Shown piece after piece: positions 18,985-27,581 of a stretch of 64,000 nt of DNA (position 1 is its first letter; each line of letters starts with the position of its first letter). This DNA comes from Pseudomonas sediminis (GTDB taxonomy: Bacteria; Pseudomonadota; Gammaproteobacteria; Pseudomonadales; Pseudomonadaceae): positions 3,038,001 to 3,102,000 of the forward strand of contig NZ_CP154631.1 of the NCBI RefSeq assembly GCF_039555755.1, read 5' to 3'. The notes under the pieces are model-generated. The model was not told where the DNA came from and did not search any database. It was given only the letters and a program-made list of their open reading frames with translations. A program made the position numbers and the translations under genes.

Positions 18985-19554
18985 ATGTTCAAGCCGCAGC
19001 TGGTGACTTTGCAACGTGGCGCTTTGCGCCTAGAACCGCTCTCCGATGCGGATATCCCGGCGTTGGTAGCGTTGGCCGAGGCCAATCGCGAAGAGCTGCT
19101 GTACATGAGCGGTACCCAGCGGCTGGACTGGTACCGCAGCGCCCTGGCCGATCTGCGCGAGCAGCGCGCACTGCCGTTCGTCATTCGCCTGGGTGACGAG
19201 TTGGTGGGCACCACCCGTTTCGCCGATTTCATGAACACCCTGCCGGCCTGTGAAATTGGCTGGACCTGGCTTGATCACCGCCAGCATGGCAGCGGGTTGA
19301 ACGCCAGCATCAAGTATTTGATGCTCAAGCACGCTTTCGAAAATTGGGGGATGGTCCGCGTGCAGCTGAAAACTGCCGCCAGCAACCTGCGTTCGCAGCG
19401 CGCTATCGAGAAGCTCGGCGCAGTTCGTGAAGGGTTGCTGCGCAACCATCGCCGCCTGGCTGATGGCCGGCTCGATGACACCGTGCTGTACAGCATCACC
19501 GACCTGGAATGGCCGGCGCTGCGTGAGGCGATGGAGGCGGGCTTCAACGCCTGA
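18985..19554 (+). CDS. GNAT acetyltransferase, RimJ/RimL type
   Basis: A 189-residue N-acetyltransferase. It has the RimJ/L layout: RLEPLSDADIPALVALAEANRE at the start, IGWTWLDHRQHGSGLNASIKYLMLKHAFENWGMVRVQLKT around the acetyl-CoA site, and N-x2-S-x2-A-I-E-K-L-G-A (SNLRSQRAIEKLGAVREG). The substrate is unknown; this subfamily is often annotated as acting on amino groups of proteins or small molecules. It lies 5 bp before the araC-type gene and is probably co-transcribed with it. Confidence 0.85.
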   Translation: MFKPQLVTLQRGALRLEPLSDADIPALVALAEANREELLYMSGTQRLDWYRSALADLREQRALPFVIRLGDELVGTTRFADFMNTLPACEIGWTWLDHRQHGSGLNASIKYLMLKHAFENWGMVRVQLKTAASNLRSQRAIEKLGAVREGLLRNHRRLADGRLDDTVLYSITDLEWPALREAMEAGFNA

Positions 19555-19559
19555 GCCGT

Positions 19560-20399
19560 ATGCACAGTCGTGAGCAGACCCGCTTCTGGCAAGCTTCCGC
19601 ATTGAGCGGTGTCGAGCTGTTGCAGGCGCGCTACCTTGAGCAGCGTTTCGCGCCGCACGTACATGAAGGGTTCGTCTTCACCGTGATCGAGCATGGCGCC
19701 CAGCGCTTTCGCCACCGTGGCTGCGATCACCTGGCGCCACAGGGCAGCATGGTGTTGATCAACCCTGATGAAGTGCACACCGGCTCCAAGGCGCACGAAG
19801 ACGGCTGGCGCTATCGCGGTTTCTATCCCGACAACGCCCAGGTACTGGGAGCGCTACAGGAGCTGGGTCTGGCCAAGGCTGGCATGCCGTCGTTTACCTT
19901 CAGCGTGCTGCATGATCCGCGTTTGCACGCGGCCTTTCTGCAACTGCACCAACTGCTCGAACATGGCGCCGAGGCGTTGCAGCAGCAACTGGCCTGGCGT
20001 GAGGCGATCTTGCTGCTGTTCCAGCACCATGCGCAGCTTGCCGAACCGCCTGCGCCTGGGCGCGAGCCCTGGGCCGTGGCCTGCGCCAAGCAAATGCTCG
20101 CCGAGCGACTGGTCGAGCCGCCGTCGCTGGAAGAGCTGGCGGCTGCGGTCAACCTCTCACCTTTTCACTTCGCGCGCGTATTTCGCCGCGCGACCGGCTT
20201 GCCGCCGCATGCCTGGCTCAAACAGCGTCGCCTCGAACAGGCGCGGGCGTTGCTCAAGACGGGCTGCACGGCGGTCGCTGTGGCGATGCAGTTGGGCTTC
20301 GCCGATCAGAGCCACTTATCGCGACAGTTCAAGCAGGTTTATGGCGTGAGCCCAGGTGAATATCGCAGCGCGGTGGCCCGGAGCTGGCAGCAGGAATAA
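19560..20399 (+). CDS. AraC family transcriptional regulator
   Basis: A 279-residue regulator with an N-terminal cupin-like sensor domain (FAPHVHEGFVFTVIEHGAQRFRHRG, LINPDEVHTG). The C-terminal double helix-turn-helix has LEELAAAVNLSPFHFARVFRRATGLPPHAWL and AVAMQLGFADQSHLSRQFKQVYGVSPGEYR. The ligand and target are unknown. Such regulators often control amino-acid exporters. It sits 5 bp after the GNAT gene and may control that unit. Confidence 0.88.
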   Translation: MHSREQTRFWQASALSGVELLQARYLEQRFAPHVHEGFVFTVIEHGAQRFRHRGCDHLAPQGSMVLINPDEVHTGSKAHEDGWRYRGFYPDNAQVLGALQELGLAKAGMPSFTFSVLHDPRLHAAFLQLHQLLEHGAEALQQQLAWREAILLLFQHHAQLAEPPAPGREPWAVACAKQMLAERLVEPPSLEELAAAVNLSPFHFARVFRRATGLPPHAWLKQRRLEQARALLKTGCTAVAVAMQLGFADQSHLSRQFKQVYGVSPGEYRSAVARSWQQE

Positions 20400-20505
20400 A
20401 AAGGTTCTTCGCATTTTCGCGCGGAGGATACGCCCGACACCGGACTGGCAATTACATGTTAGCTGCCGGTGCAGGCACTATCCGTTAGCGCGTCGTCTGA
20501 TCTGA

Positions 20506-21050
20506 AGGGTTTCGCCCCTTACGGGCGAGTCACTTTCTCTTGCTTGCCCAAGAGAAAGTAACCAAAGAGAAGGGCACCCCACCATCCGGCCCCGGCTACG
20601 CCGGGGTTTCCTCGCTCCATCACCACTCCAGGGGCACGCTGCGAAGGGCCATCCCTGGCCCATCGCAGCTCTCGCGACATCCATGTCGCTCAACCCCTTC
20701 CACGGTGATTCCACTCGGCCTCCTGAAGGGGATTTGGGCGTCGTCTGTAAGATCGCGGTGAAAGAGCAAAAGCCAGACGCTACCGACTTTGATCTGCTGA
20801 AGATTTCGCAAGCTCGCGAATAGGTCCCCTTCAGGAGGCCGAGCAGAGGTGTTGCGTAGGGGAGTGAGCCGCATGGATGCGGCGAAAGGCTTAAAGGGCC
20901 AGGGATGGCCCTTGTAAGCCGGCCCCCGGAGCAATGCCGGAGCGAGGGAAGTTTCGCGTAGCGAAACCCGAATGTCGGGGTGCCTTTCTTTGGCACACCT
21001 TTCTTGGGCAAGCAAGAAAGGTGTGGCGCCCGTAAGGGGCGCAACCCAAA
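20506..21050. repeat. Large multi-hairpin inverted repeat, about 545 bp
   Basis: The two arms are divergent copies of one element facing each other. The left arm carries a CGCCCCTTACGGGCG hairpin (20513-20527) and a perfect 11-bp-stem hairpin (20532-20559, loop CTTGCC). The right arm carries a 12-bp-stem hairpin (20995-21024) and GCGCCCGTAAGGGGCGC (21026-21042). Both arms share TTGCTTGCCCAAGA, GGGCCATCCCTGGCC-like and CGGCCTCCTGAAGGGGA segments in mirror order. The ~80-bp centre contains AAAGAGCAAAAGCCAGACGC. It is non-coding and looks like a dispersed repeat family. Confidence 0.75.
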
Positions 21051-21156
21051 CGTTCAGCAGACGCGGTAATGGATGGTGCCAAGTCAGTAAGCGATACGCA
21101 CACAAACTTGCCAGTACGGTGTCAATCCGTACCTTCACCACACTATGCGAAGAGCC

Positions 21157-21196
21157 AAAAAAAAACCGGCGCTCCTTGCGGAGGCGCCGGCTTTTT
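21157..21196 (-). terminator. Rho-independent terminator after the imelysin gene
   Basis: GCCGGCGCCTCC/GGAGCGCCGG-type stem flanked by runs of A and T on both strands (AAAAAAAACC... and ...CTTTTT). It lies 17 bp beyond the stop of the minus-strand imelysin gene. Confidence 0.85.
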
Positions 21197-21212
21197 CAGT
21201 CCGCTATGTCGA

Positions 21213-22550
21213 TCAGAATTCGTGATCGGCAGTGTCCGGGTTAAGGTCGCTGATGCCTAGCTTGCCCGCGGCCTGTTCGATGGCACCGGTCTGCTTGACA
21301 AGGGCGGCGATGGCGTCACGTACCAGTTGCTGACCTTCGGCATTGCCTTCCGCGATCAGCTGGTCGAAGTGCACGTTGTTCTTCTCGGCGCTGTCGACCA
21401 GGGCCTGCAGTTTGGCTTCGGTTTCCTGCAGGTCGGCCTTGAGCGTGGCATCGGCCTGGGCGTCGGCCTTGGCGACCAGCTCGGACAGGCTCGGGCCGGT
21501 CAGGGTGGTGCCGTCGACCTTCTTGTATTCGCCCAGGTAAACGTTGCGAATGCCTTTGCCGTTGTAGAAGTGCGAGTTGTGGGTGTTGTCGCTGAAGCAG
21601 TCATGCTCGTCTTCGGTGGAGTTGGCCTCCAGTGCGACCTTCATGCGCTCGCCTGCCAGTTCGCCGAGGGACAGGCTGCCCATGCCGAACAGCATCTTGC
21701 GCAGACCGTTGTCGGCCGAATCGGCGACCAGTTCGCTACGATAGTTGCCTTCTACGCCGTCCTTCCACTGCTCGACCATGTCGTTCAGGTCGCTGACCAG
21801 CAGGTCAGTAGCCGCCTTGAGGAAGGCGCGGCGGCGCTCGTTGTGGCCACCGGTGGCGCCTTCACCTACCAGGTAGTCGGTGTAGGGACGCTCGCCAGCA
21901 CCTGGTTCGGTGCCATTGAGGTCCTGGCCCCAGAGGAGGAATTCGATGGCGTGGTAGCCAGTGGCGACGTTGGCTTCGGAACCGCCCAGTTCGTTCAGGC
22001 TGGCCAGCAACTCGCCGGTGATCTCGCTGACATCGATCTTGTCTTCACCGACCTGAATCTCAGTGTTGGCGATGATGTTGGCTTGCGCGCCCGGGTTACC
22101 CAGGGCGTGCTGGTAGTCCTCGGCGACATAGTCGATCAGACCTTCGTCCAGCGGCCAGGCATTGAGTTGGCCTTCCCACTCGTCGACTACCGGGTTACCG
22201 AAGCGGAACACTTCGGTCTGCATGTACGGCACGCGCGCGGCCAGCCAGGCTTCACGGGCGGCTTTCAGGGTCGCTTCGCTGGGGGCGGCGAGCAGTGCAT
22301 CGACTGCAGCCTGCAGTGCCTTGCCGGTGCTCGCGGCGTCGCTGAACACGGCCAGGGCGAGATCGGCGTAATGATTGACCACGGCCTTCGCCGCTGCTTC
22401 GTCGACCTTCGCCGCGGTGGCTGGCGCCGCGCTTTCGGTGGCGGCGGCAGGCGCTGCAGCCTGGGTGGCAGGGGCTTTGTCTTCGCCGCAGCCAGCGAGG
22501 GAAATGGCGATGGCCAGCAGGCTGGCGGAGGCCAGGAGCATACGAATCAT
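21213..22550 (-). CDS. icmP: Imelysin-family (M75) iron-regulated lipoprotein, IcmP-like
   Basis: A 445-residue lipoprotein with a signal peptide and lipobox LAGC (Cys21), an Ala/Pro-rich linker to about residue 50 and an imelysin domain. The GxHxxE motif is GYHAIE (His200, Glu203), the proposed metal site. It resembles P. aeruginosa IcmP (PA4370) and cyanobacterial IrpA; these are iron-regulated and probably bind iron or haem-related ligands, although originally called peptidases. I chose the ATG at 22550 for the lipoprotein signal. A Fur-box-like sequence lies about 60 bp upstream. The usual co-located partners are 30 kb away in this window. Confidence 0.88.
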   Translation of the reverse strand: MIRMLLASASLLAIAISLAGCGEDKAPATQAAAPAAATESAAPATAAKVDEAAAKAVVNHYADLALAVFSDAASTGKALQAAVDALLAAPSEATLKAAREAWLAARVPYMQTEVFRFGNPVVDEWEGQLNAWPLDEGLIDYVAEDYQHALGNPGAQANIIANTEIQVGEDKIDVSEITGELLASLNELGGSEANVATGYHAIEFLLWGQDLNGTEPGAGERPYTDYLVGEGATGGHNERRRAFLKAATDLLVSDLNDMVEQWKDGVEGNYRSELVADSADNGLRKMLFGMGSLSLGELAGERMKVALEANSTEDEHDCFSDNTHNSHFYNGKGIRNVYLGEYKKVDGTTLTGPSLSELVAKADAQADATLKADLQETEAKLQALVDSAEKNNVHFDQLIAEGNAEGQQLVRDAIAALVKQTGAIEQAAGKLGISDLNPDTADHEF

Positions 22551-22610
22551 GGCGGAGTCCTTTGCATGTACGAATGTGGACGGTACGCAGGGGTACCTGA
22601 AAAACCGCAA

Positions 22611-22635
22611 CATAATGCAAATGTTTCGCATTATG
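22611..22635. promoter_or_regulatory. Candidate Fur box upstream of icmP
   Basis: CATAATGC (22611-22618) and GCATTATG (22628-22635) form a perfect inverted repeat. The inner part AATG-TTTCG-CATTAT has the spacing of a Fur half-site pair. By hand, a 19-base alignment to GATAATGATAATCATTATC gives about 12 matches. The imelysin family is known to be iron-repressed, which supports the reading. Confidence 0.55.
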
Positions 22636-22739
22636 TGTAAAGGCCATTATTCATCCTTGTGCAGGATATCGCTGCCCAAGGCCATCGCTGCCGCTAGAAT
22701 GCCAGCACCTGATACGCAGTTCTGCATGGAGAAAACTGC

Positions 22740-23312
22740 ATGAGCCTGACCGCCGTGATCGTTATCGTCGTCCTCGTCCTGCTCGGCGCCTACGCGGTGT
22801 CCCTCTACAACGGCCTGGTGCGCCTCAAGCATGGAGTGAGCAAGGCCTGGTCGAACATCGACGTGCTGCTCAAGCAGCGTCATGACGAATTGCCCAAGCT
22901 GGTGGAAACCTGCAAGCAGTACATGCAGTACGAAGGCTCGACCCTGGAGCGGGTGATTGCAGCGCGTAGCGCCGTTGCCAGTGCTCGCGAACAACATGAT
23001 GTCGGCGCCCTGGGCAAGGCTGAAAGTGGTCTGCGCGCGGGCCTCGGTCAGCTCTTTGCCCTGGCCGAGAACTATCCCGAGCTGAAGGCCAACGACAGTT
23101 TCCAGCATCTGCAGCAGCGTATCAGCGGCCTGGAAAACGGCATCGCCGATCGCCGCGAGCTTTACAACGAGGCGGTCAACCTCAACAACGTGCGCATCGA
23201 GCAGTTCCCCGATGTACTCATCGCGCGAATGTTCAACTTCCAGGCTGCCGAGTTGCTGGTGTTCAGCGAGGCGGAGAAAGCCGATGTGGATATGAAGTCG
23301 CTATTCAATTGA
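22740..23312 (+). CDS. lemA: LemA family protein
   Basis: A 190-residue protein with one N-terminal membrane helix (VIVIVVLVLLGAYAVSLYNGLV). The conserved LemA helical core follows: VSKAWSNIDVLLKQRHDELPKLVE, ARSAVASA, LFALAENYPELKANDSFQHLQQRISGLE and ENGIADRRELYNEAVNLNN. LemA proteins are membrane-anchored four-helix bundles of unclear function. The next gene (GIDE) lies 10 bp downstream, a recurrent pairing. Confidence 0.92.
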   Translation: MSLTAVIVIVVLVLLGAYAVSLYNGLVRLKHGVSKAWSNIDVLLKQRHDELPKLVETCKQYMQYEGSTLERVIAARSAVASAREQHDVGALGKAESGLRAGLGQLFALAENYPELKANDSFQHLQQRISGLENGIADRRELYNEAVNLNNVRIEQFPDVLIARMFNFQAAELLVFSEAEKADVDMKSLFN

Positions 23313-23322
23313 GCGTCAGCCG

Positions 23323-24228
23323 ATGATGCAGGCGGACCCCTTCGGCTTCTTTTTCACGCTCACGTTCACTCTCGGCGCCTGCCTGGGCGGCGCCTGGTGG
23401 TGCCTGCGGGGTTGGTCGCAGGCGCGCCATCTGCTCGACACGCCGACCTCGAAGATTCGCTCGGCGGCGCAGGGTTACGTTGAGCTCTATGGGGTGCTTG
23501 AGACGCTGCCGGACATGCAGTTGAGTGGACCCCTGACCGGTAAACCCTGCCTATGGTGGCGCTTTCGTATCGAGGAATATCGTTCCAGCGGCAAGAAGCG
23601 CAGCTGGCGGGTGATCGAGAGTGGGGCCAGCGATGCCTGGTTACGCCTGGTCGATGGCACCGGCGAATGCCTGATCGATCCACGTGGTGCCGAGATTCAT
23701 GCGGCGGTGCGTGACGTCTGGGAGGGCAACCTGCGGCACCCGCTGGGCCCGGCCAAGAGCGGATTGTTCGGTTTTCTCACCAGCGGTCAGCGTTATCGCT
23801 ACTGCGAGGAGCGCTTTCACGTTGGCCAGCCGCTGTATGCCATCGGCGACTTTCGCACCCGTGGCGCTGCGCAGCAGGGGTTCGACAGGCAGGCCGCTCA
23901 GGGCGAAGTGATCCGTGAATGGAAGGGCGATTACGTCGGCCTGCTGCGGCGTTTCGACAGCGACGGCAACGGCGAGCTCGACGAGCAGGAATGGAATCGC
24001 GTGCGACTGGCGGCGCAGCTGGAGGCAGAGGATCGCCATCGGCAAAAGGCATCCGAGCCGGCGCGGCATCACATGGCCAAGCCTGGCGAACGGCAGCCGT
24101 TCATCCTCTCCAATAGCGGTGAGGACGAACTGGCTCGTAGATTCTATTGGCAAGCCGCCGGTGGCGCCGTGCTGTGCCTGGTAGGTGCGTTGGCTACAGC
24201 CTGGTTACTCGGTGTGCAGAATTGGTAA
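23323..24228 (+). CDS. GIDE-domain membrane protein with EF-hand
   Basis: A 301-residue protein with membrane helices near residues 8-27 and 275-296. Between them lies a GIDE domain (GYVELYGVLETLPDMQLSGPLTGKPCLWWRFRIEEY, about residues 51-180), the domain named from eukaryotic E3 ligases. It is followed by one canonical EF-hand loop at residues 212-223 (DSDGNGELDEQE, with Asp212, Asp214, Asn216, Asp220 and Glu223 as ligands). No RING finger is present, so ligase activity is not implied. It is paired with LemA, 10 bp apart. Confidence 0.85.
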   Translation: MMQADPFGFFFTLTFTLGACLGGAWWCLRGWSQARHLLDTPTSKIRSAAQGYVELYGVLETLPDMQLSGPLTGKPCLWWRFRIEEYRSSGKKRSWRVIESGASDAWLRLVDGTGECLIDPRGAEIHAAVRDVWEGNLRHPLGPAKSGLFGFLTSGQRYRYCEERFHVGQPLYAIGDFRTRGAAQQGFDRQAAQGEVIREWKGDYVGLLRRFDSDGNGELDEQEWNRVRLAAQLEAEDRHRQKASEPARHHMAKPGERQPFILSNSGEDELARRFYWQAAGGAVLCLVGALATAWLLGVQNW

Positions 24229-24247
24229 GCCGGGTTTGCGGGCTCGA

Positions 24248-24284
24248 ACAAAAAACGCCGCGACGAATCGCGGCGTTTTTTGTG
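24248..24284. terminator. Bidirectional terminator
   Basis: Stem AAAAAACGCCGCG (24250-24262) pairs with CGCGGCGTTTTTT (24269-24281). It lies between convergent genes and would stop both the GIDE transcript and the bifA transcript. Confidence 0.88.
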
Positions 24285-24292
24285 GCTGACGT

Positions 24293-26353
24293 TTACAGCG
24301 TCGCGGCTGAGCTCAGGCGTCGTGACTGCTTGAGGAACAGCGTCAAATCGCGCGCTGGCAGCGGTTTGCTGTACAGGTAGCCCTGACCCTCATGGCAGCC
24401 CTGGGCGATGATGTAGGCCTCCTGCTCGGCGGTTTCCACGCCTTCGGCGATCACTTGCATGCCCAGGCTCTTGCCCAGCTGAATGATGGCGCGAACGATG
24501 GTGGCGTCGTCTTCGTCTTCGAGCAGATCCTGCACGAAACTCTTGTCGATCTTGATCTTGTCCAGCGGCAGGCTCTTCAGATAGCTCAGCGAGGAGTAGC
24601 CGGTACCGAAGTCATCGATGGCGATCAGCGCGCCGGAGCGGCGCAGGCTGAGCAGATGCTGGGCGGCGGTACTGATGTCTTCCATCAGGCCGGTTTCGGT
24701 GACCTCCAGCTCCAGGCTTTTCGGCGGCAGGCGGTAGACCTGCATCAGATTGTTGACCACGCGCGGCAGCTCGGCGTGGTGCAACTGCACGGTGGACAGG
24801 TTGATGGCCATGCGCAGATCGCTGAAGCCCTGGTCATGCCATTCGCGCAGTTGGCGGCAGGTCTGGTCGAGAATCCATTCACCAATGGGAATGATGGTGC
24901 CGTTCTGTTCGGCCAGTGGGATGAACAGGTCCGGTGCGACGAAGCCATGCTGCGGGTGCTGCCAGCGCAGCAGTGCTTCGACGCCGACCACGCGGTGGTC
25001 GCGGTAGTCTATCTGGGGCTGGTAGACCAGGTGCAACTGGTTCTGCGCCAGAGCATCGCGCAGATCCTTTTCCAGCTCACGACGGCGACGCATCTCGCTG
25101 TCGACGCTGGCGATGTAGAACTGGTAGCGATTACGCGAACGACTCTTGGCCAGGGTCATGGTCTGTTCGGCTTTCTGCAGCAGCTTCTCGGTGCTGTCGC
25201 CGTCTTCCGGGAACAGGGTGATGCCGATGGTGGCGCGCAGGCGCACTTCGTGCTGATCGAGGAGGAAGGGCAGCTCCAGGTCGTCGAGTACGCTCTGCGC
25301 CAGCTCAGCGGCTTCGTAAGGCTGCTCGATATCGGCCTGCACCAGAGCGAACTGGTCGCCGCCCAGGCGGGCCAGGGCACCGAGGCGGCCGCTATGGCTG
25401 CGCAGGCGGTCGGACAATGCGAGCAGCAACTGGTCGCCGCTCTGGTAACTGAATTGTTCGTTGATGCCCTTGAAATCATCCAGGCCGACGCAGAGTACGG
25501 CAACGCGGCGCTGCAGGCGGCCGGCGTCTTCGAGAATCTGGTCGAGTTGCTGTTGAAGTTGCTGACGATTGGGCAGACCGGTGAGGAAGTCGTACTGAGC
25601 CATGCGCAGCAGGCTGTTCTCGGCTTCACGGCGCAGGTGGGTGTTGCGTTCGATGGAGGCCAGCAACTGATTGGCGGTGTTGATCCAAAGACCCAGCTCG
25701 TTCTTCTCGTTGCCCTTGAGCATGGGCAGCTTGTGTTCGCTGGGGCGGTCGGGATTGATGTTGGTGAGGTGCTCGATGATCTTCGACAGCGGTTTGGTCA
25801 GCAGCCAGTGATAAACCAGATAGAGCACCAGGCCCATGGCCATGGCGCGCAGCACACCTGAGATGAAGATGATCACCGAGTTGGTGACGAAGCTCTCGCC
25901 ATAGGGCGCCGTATCGAGGGTGATGTTGAGGTCGCCGTAGTATTCGCTGTAAGGACCACGGCCGACCAGCTTGGTCGAGAATAGCTGCTCCTGACCGAGG
26001 ATCGGGTCGGTCAGCCAGCGCGTGGGTATTTGCGCCAGATCACGCGAACGTTCTGCGAGCATCGGCTCGTTGGGGTGACCAATGGACGCATAGCGCACCG
26101 ACTCGTGCTGGAACAGCCCCTCGATCACCTGCATGCCCATCTCGCGGTCCAGGCTGTACACCGCCTGAGTCGAAGGGTCGCGGAACATGCCGAGAATGCG
26201 ATGGGCGTCATTGGCCACGGCCTGACGGGTCTTGTAGGCGTCGAAGACAATCTGCGCGCAACTCAATACCACCCCGACTACGAGTGCTGATAACAGCACC
26301 ACGCGGAGCAACTTGAGTGACAAGCTGTTCTTCAATTCCAGCTTCAAAGGCAA
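24293..26353 (-). CDS. bifA: Cyclic-di-GMP phosphodiesterase, BifA type (GGDQF-EAL)
   Basis: A 686-residue inner-membrane protein with helices near residues 15-35 and 160-183, a periplasmic sensor domain between them, then GGDEF and EAL domains. The GGDEF motif is the degenerate GGDQF (331-335), so cyclase activity is not expected. The EAL motif is intact (Glu459-Ala-Leu in GVEALLRWQHP), with DDFGTGYSSL downstream. Length, the GGDQF variant and the neighbouring sodB match P. aeruginosa BifA, which lowers c-di-GMP to promote swarming and limit biofilm. Confidence 0.92.
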   Translation of the reverse strand: MPLKLELKNSLSLKLLRVVLLSALVVGVVLSCAQIVFDAYKTRQAVANDAHRILGMFRDPSTQAVYSLDREMGMQVIEGLFQHESVRYASIGHPNEPMLAERSRDLAQIPTRWLTDPILGQEQLFSTKLVGRGPYSEYYGDLNITLDTAPYGESFVTNSVIIFISGVLRAMAMGLVLYLVYHWLLTKPLSKIIEHLTNINPDRPSEHKLPMLKGNEKNELGLWINTANQLLASIERNTHLRREAENSLLRMAQYDFLTGLPNRQQLQQQLDQILEDAGRLQRRVAVLCVGLDDFKGINEQFSYQSGDQLLLALSDRLRSHSGRLGALARLGGDQFALVQADIEQPYEAAELAQSVLDDLELPFLLDQHEVRLRATIGITLFPEDGDSTEKLLQKAEQTMTLAKSRSRNRYQFYIASVDSEMRRRRELEKDLRDALAQNQLHLVYQPQIDYRDHRVVGVEALLRWQHPQHGFVAPDLFIPLAEQNGTIIPIGEWILDQTCRQLREWHDQGFSDLRMAINLSTVQLHHAELPRVVNNLMQVYRLPPKSLELEVTETGLMEDISTAAQHLLSLRRSGALIAIDDFGTGYSSLSYLKSLPLDKIKIDKSFVQDLLEDEDDATIVRAIIQLGKSLGMQVIAEGVETAEQEAYIIAQGCHEGQGYLYSKPLPARDLTLFLKQSRRLSSAATL

Positions 26354-26705
26354 TTCCTTGTGTCGATGCTTACAGCCTCAGTCAGACGAGAGTATTGGCA
26401 ATCTAGGCCTGGCCGTCAAAGGGCCATCATGTCTGTCGGCACTATTTATCCACAAGCGGCACGCCGGGTCGCGAATTGGTGTTACGACGTCGGCCGACCG
26501 CTCTGTGTCGTAGAAATTACCGCGGACTTGAGCGCCTTTGGTCGGATTGTCTGCCTGTCACAGCTGCGCTTCTGTATGGCGCTGCTCGTCATCGATCCGA
26601 TGAGCTGGCAAATACACGGCGAAGATCGTGGGTTTGCCATCGGTTATAAGGTATTGCGAGCGCCTACGGTGTTTCGTCCTGCACGCCGGATGCGCAAGCC
26701 AAAAA
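26354..26705. other. Intergenic region upstream of bifA
   Basis: About 350 bp with no supported gene. A 130-codon open frame crosses it and runs through the sodB terminator, but it has no recognisable features. The bifA promoter should lie here; no clear -35/-10 pair was assigned by eye. Confidence 0.5.
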
Positions 26706-26740
26706 CGAAAAAACCCGGCCACAAGGGCCGGGTTTTCGCA
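26706..26740 (-). terminator. Terminator of sodB
   Basis: Stem AAAACCCGGCC (26710-26720) pairs with GGCCGGGTTTT (26726-26736). Read on the minus strand it is followed by a T-rich stretch, 20 bp after the sodB stop. Confidence 0.88.
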
Positions 26741-26755
26741 TTACGGGGCTGAGAT

Positions 26756-27337
26756 TCAGGCCGCGTAGTTCTGGGCGACGAAGTCCCAGTTCACCAGGTT
26801 CCAGAACGCCTCGACGTATTTCGGACGCAGGTTGCGGTAGTCGATGTAGTAGGCGTGTTCCCAGACGTCGCAGGTCAGCAGCGGGGTGTCGCCGGAGGTC
26901 AGCGGGCAGCCAGCGCCGATGGTGCTGGCCAGAGCCAGGGAACCGTCAGCTTTCTTCACCAGCCAGCCCCAGCCGGAACCGAAGGTGCCGATGGAAACCT
27001 TGCTGAACTCTTCCTTGAACTTGTCGAAGGAACCGAAGGCAGCGTTGATGGCGTCAGCCAGGGCGCCGGTGGGCTGGCCACCGCCGTTCGGCGACAGGCA
27101 GTTCCAGTAGAAGGTGTGGTTCCACACCTGAGCGGCGTTGTTGAAGATGCCGCCTGAGGAAGTCTTGACGATTTCTTCCAGGCTCTTGCCTTCGAACTCG
27201 GTGCCCGGCACCAGGTTGTTCAGGTTCACGACGTAGGTGTTGTGGTGCTTGTCGTGGTGGAACTCGAGGGTCTCGGCAGAAATGTGCGGCTCGAGGGCAT
27301 TCTTTTCGTAAGGCAGCGGCGGCAATTCAAAAGCCAT
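26756..27337 (-). CDS. sodB: Superoxide dismutase [Fe]
   Basis: A 193-residue iron superoxide dismutase, cytoplasmic. The N-terminal [30 protein letters not shown] carries two metal-ligand histidines. The C-terminal [13 protein letters not shown] carries the remaining Asp and His ligands. The [14 protein letters not shown] and GSGWGWLV segments are typical of Fe rather than Mn enzymes. Its position next to bifA is conserved in Pseudomonas. It is a stand-alone gene with its own terminator. Confidence 0.96.
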   Translation of the reverse strand: MAFELPPLPYEKNALEPHISAETLEFHHDKHHNTYVVNLNNLVPGTEFEGKSLEEIVKTSSGGIFNNAAQVWNHTFYWNCLSPNGGGQPTGALADAINAAFGSFDKFKEEFSKVSIGTFGSGWGWLVKKADGSLALASTIGAGCPLTSGDTPLLTCDVWEHAYYIDYRNLRPKYVEAFWNLVNWDFVAQNYAA

Positions 27338-27581
27338 GGTCTATCTCCTACTCAGGTCGTGTGCGGTATGCGCAAGGCCGATCACGGGCGGCCTATGGGC
27401 GGCGTCGAGTTTGTACTCTTTGCGCCGCAGACTCGGAATCATAGCACCCGGCCACGGCCATAACCACGCAACATCTGTGTGGGAAAGCCGGTGCCAGGGC
27501 CTCTGCAGCATTGGGTTCGACAAGCAGAGGCGCCAGCAGTTGCCTCTTTCGACGCGCTCGTGCGCAAACGCCAACATACCT

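Noticed and set aside
20992..21015. Sigma-54-like TGGCAC motif in the repeat
   Set aside because: TGGCAC is part of the right-arm hairpin and the TTGC spacing is not right for a -24/-12 promoter.
20478..21044. 188-codon open frame on the minus strand in the repeat region
   Set aside because: The frame translates both arms of the inverted repeat and consists of repeat-derived low-complexity Pro/Ser/Arg sequence; the arms have hairpins, not codon bias.
26360..26752. 130-codon open frame upstream of sodB
   Set aside because: It runs through the sodB terminator, has no recognisable domain or ribosome site, and its composition looks like chance in GC-rich DNA.
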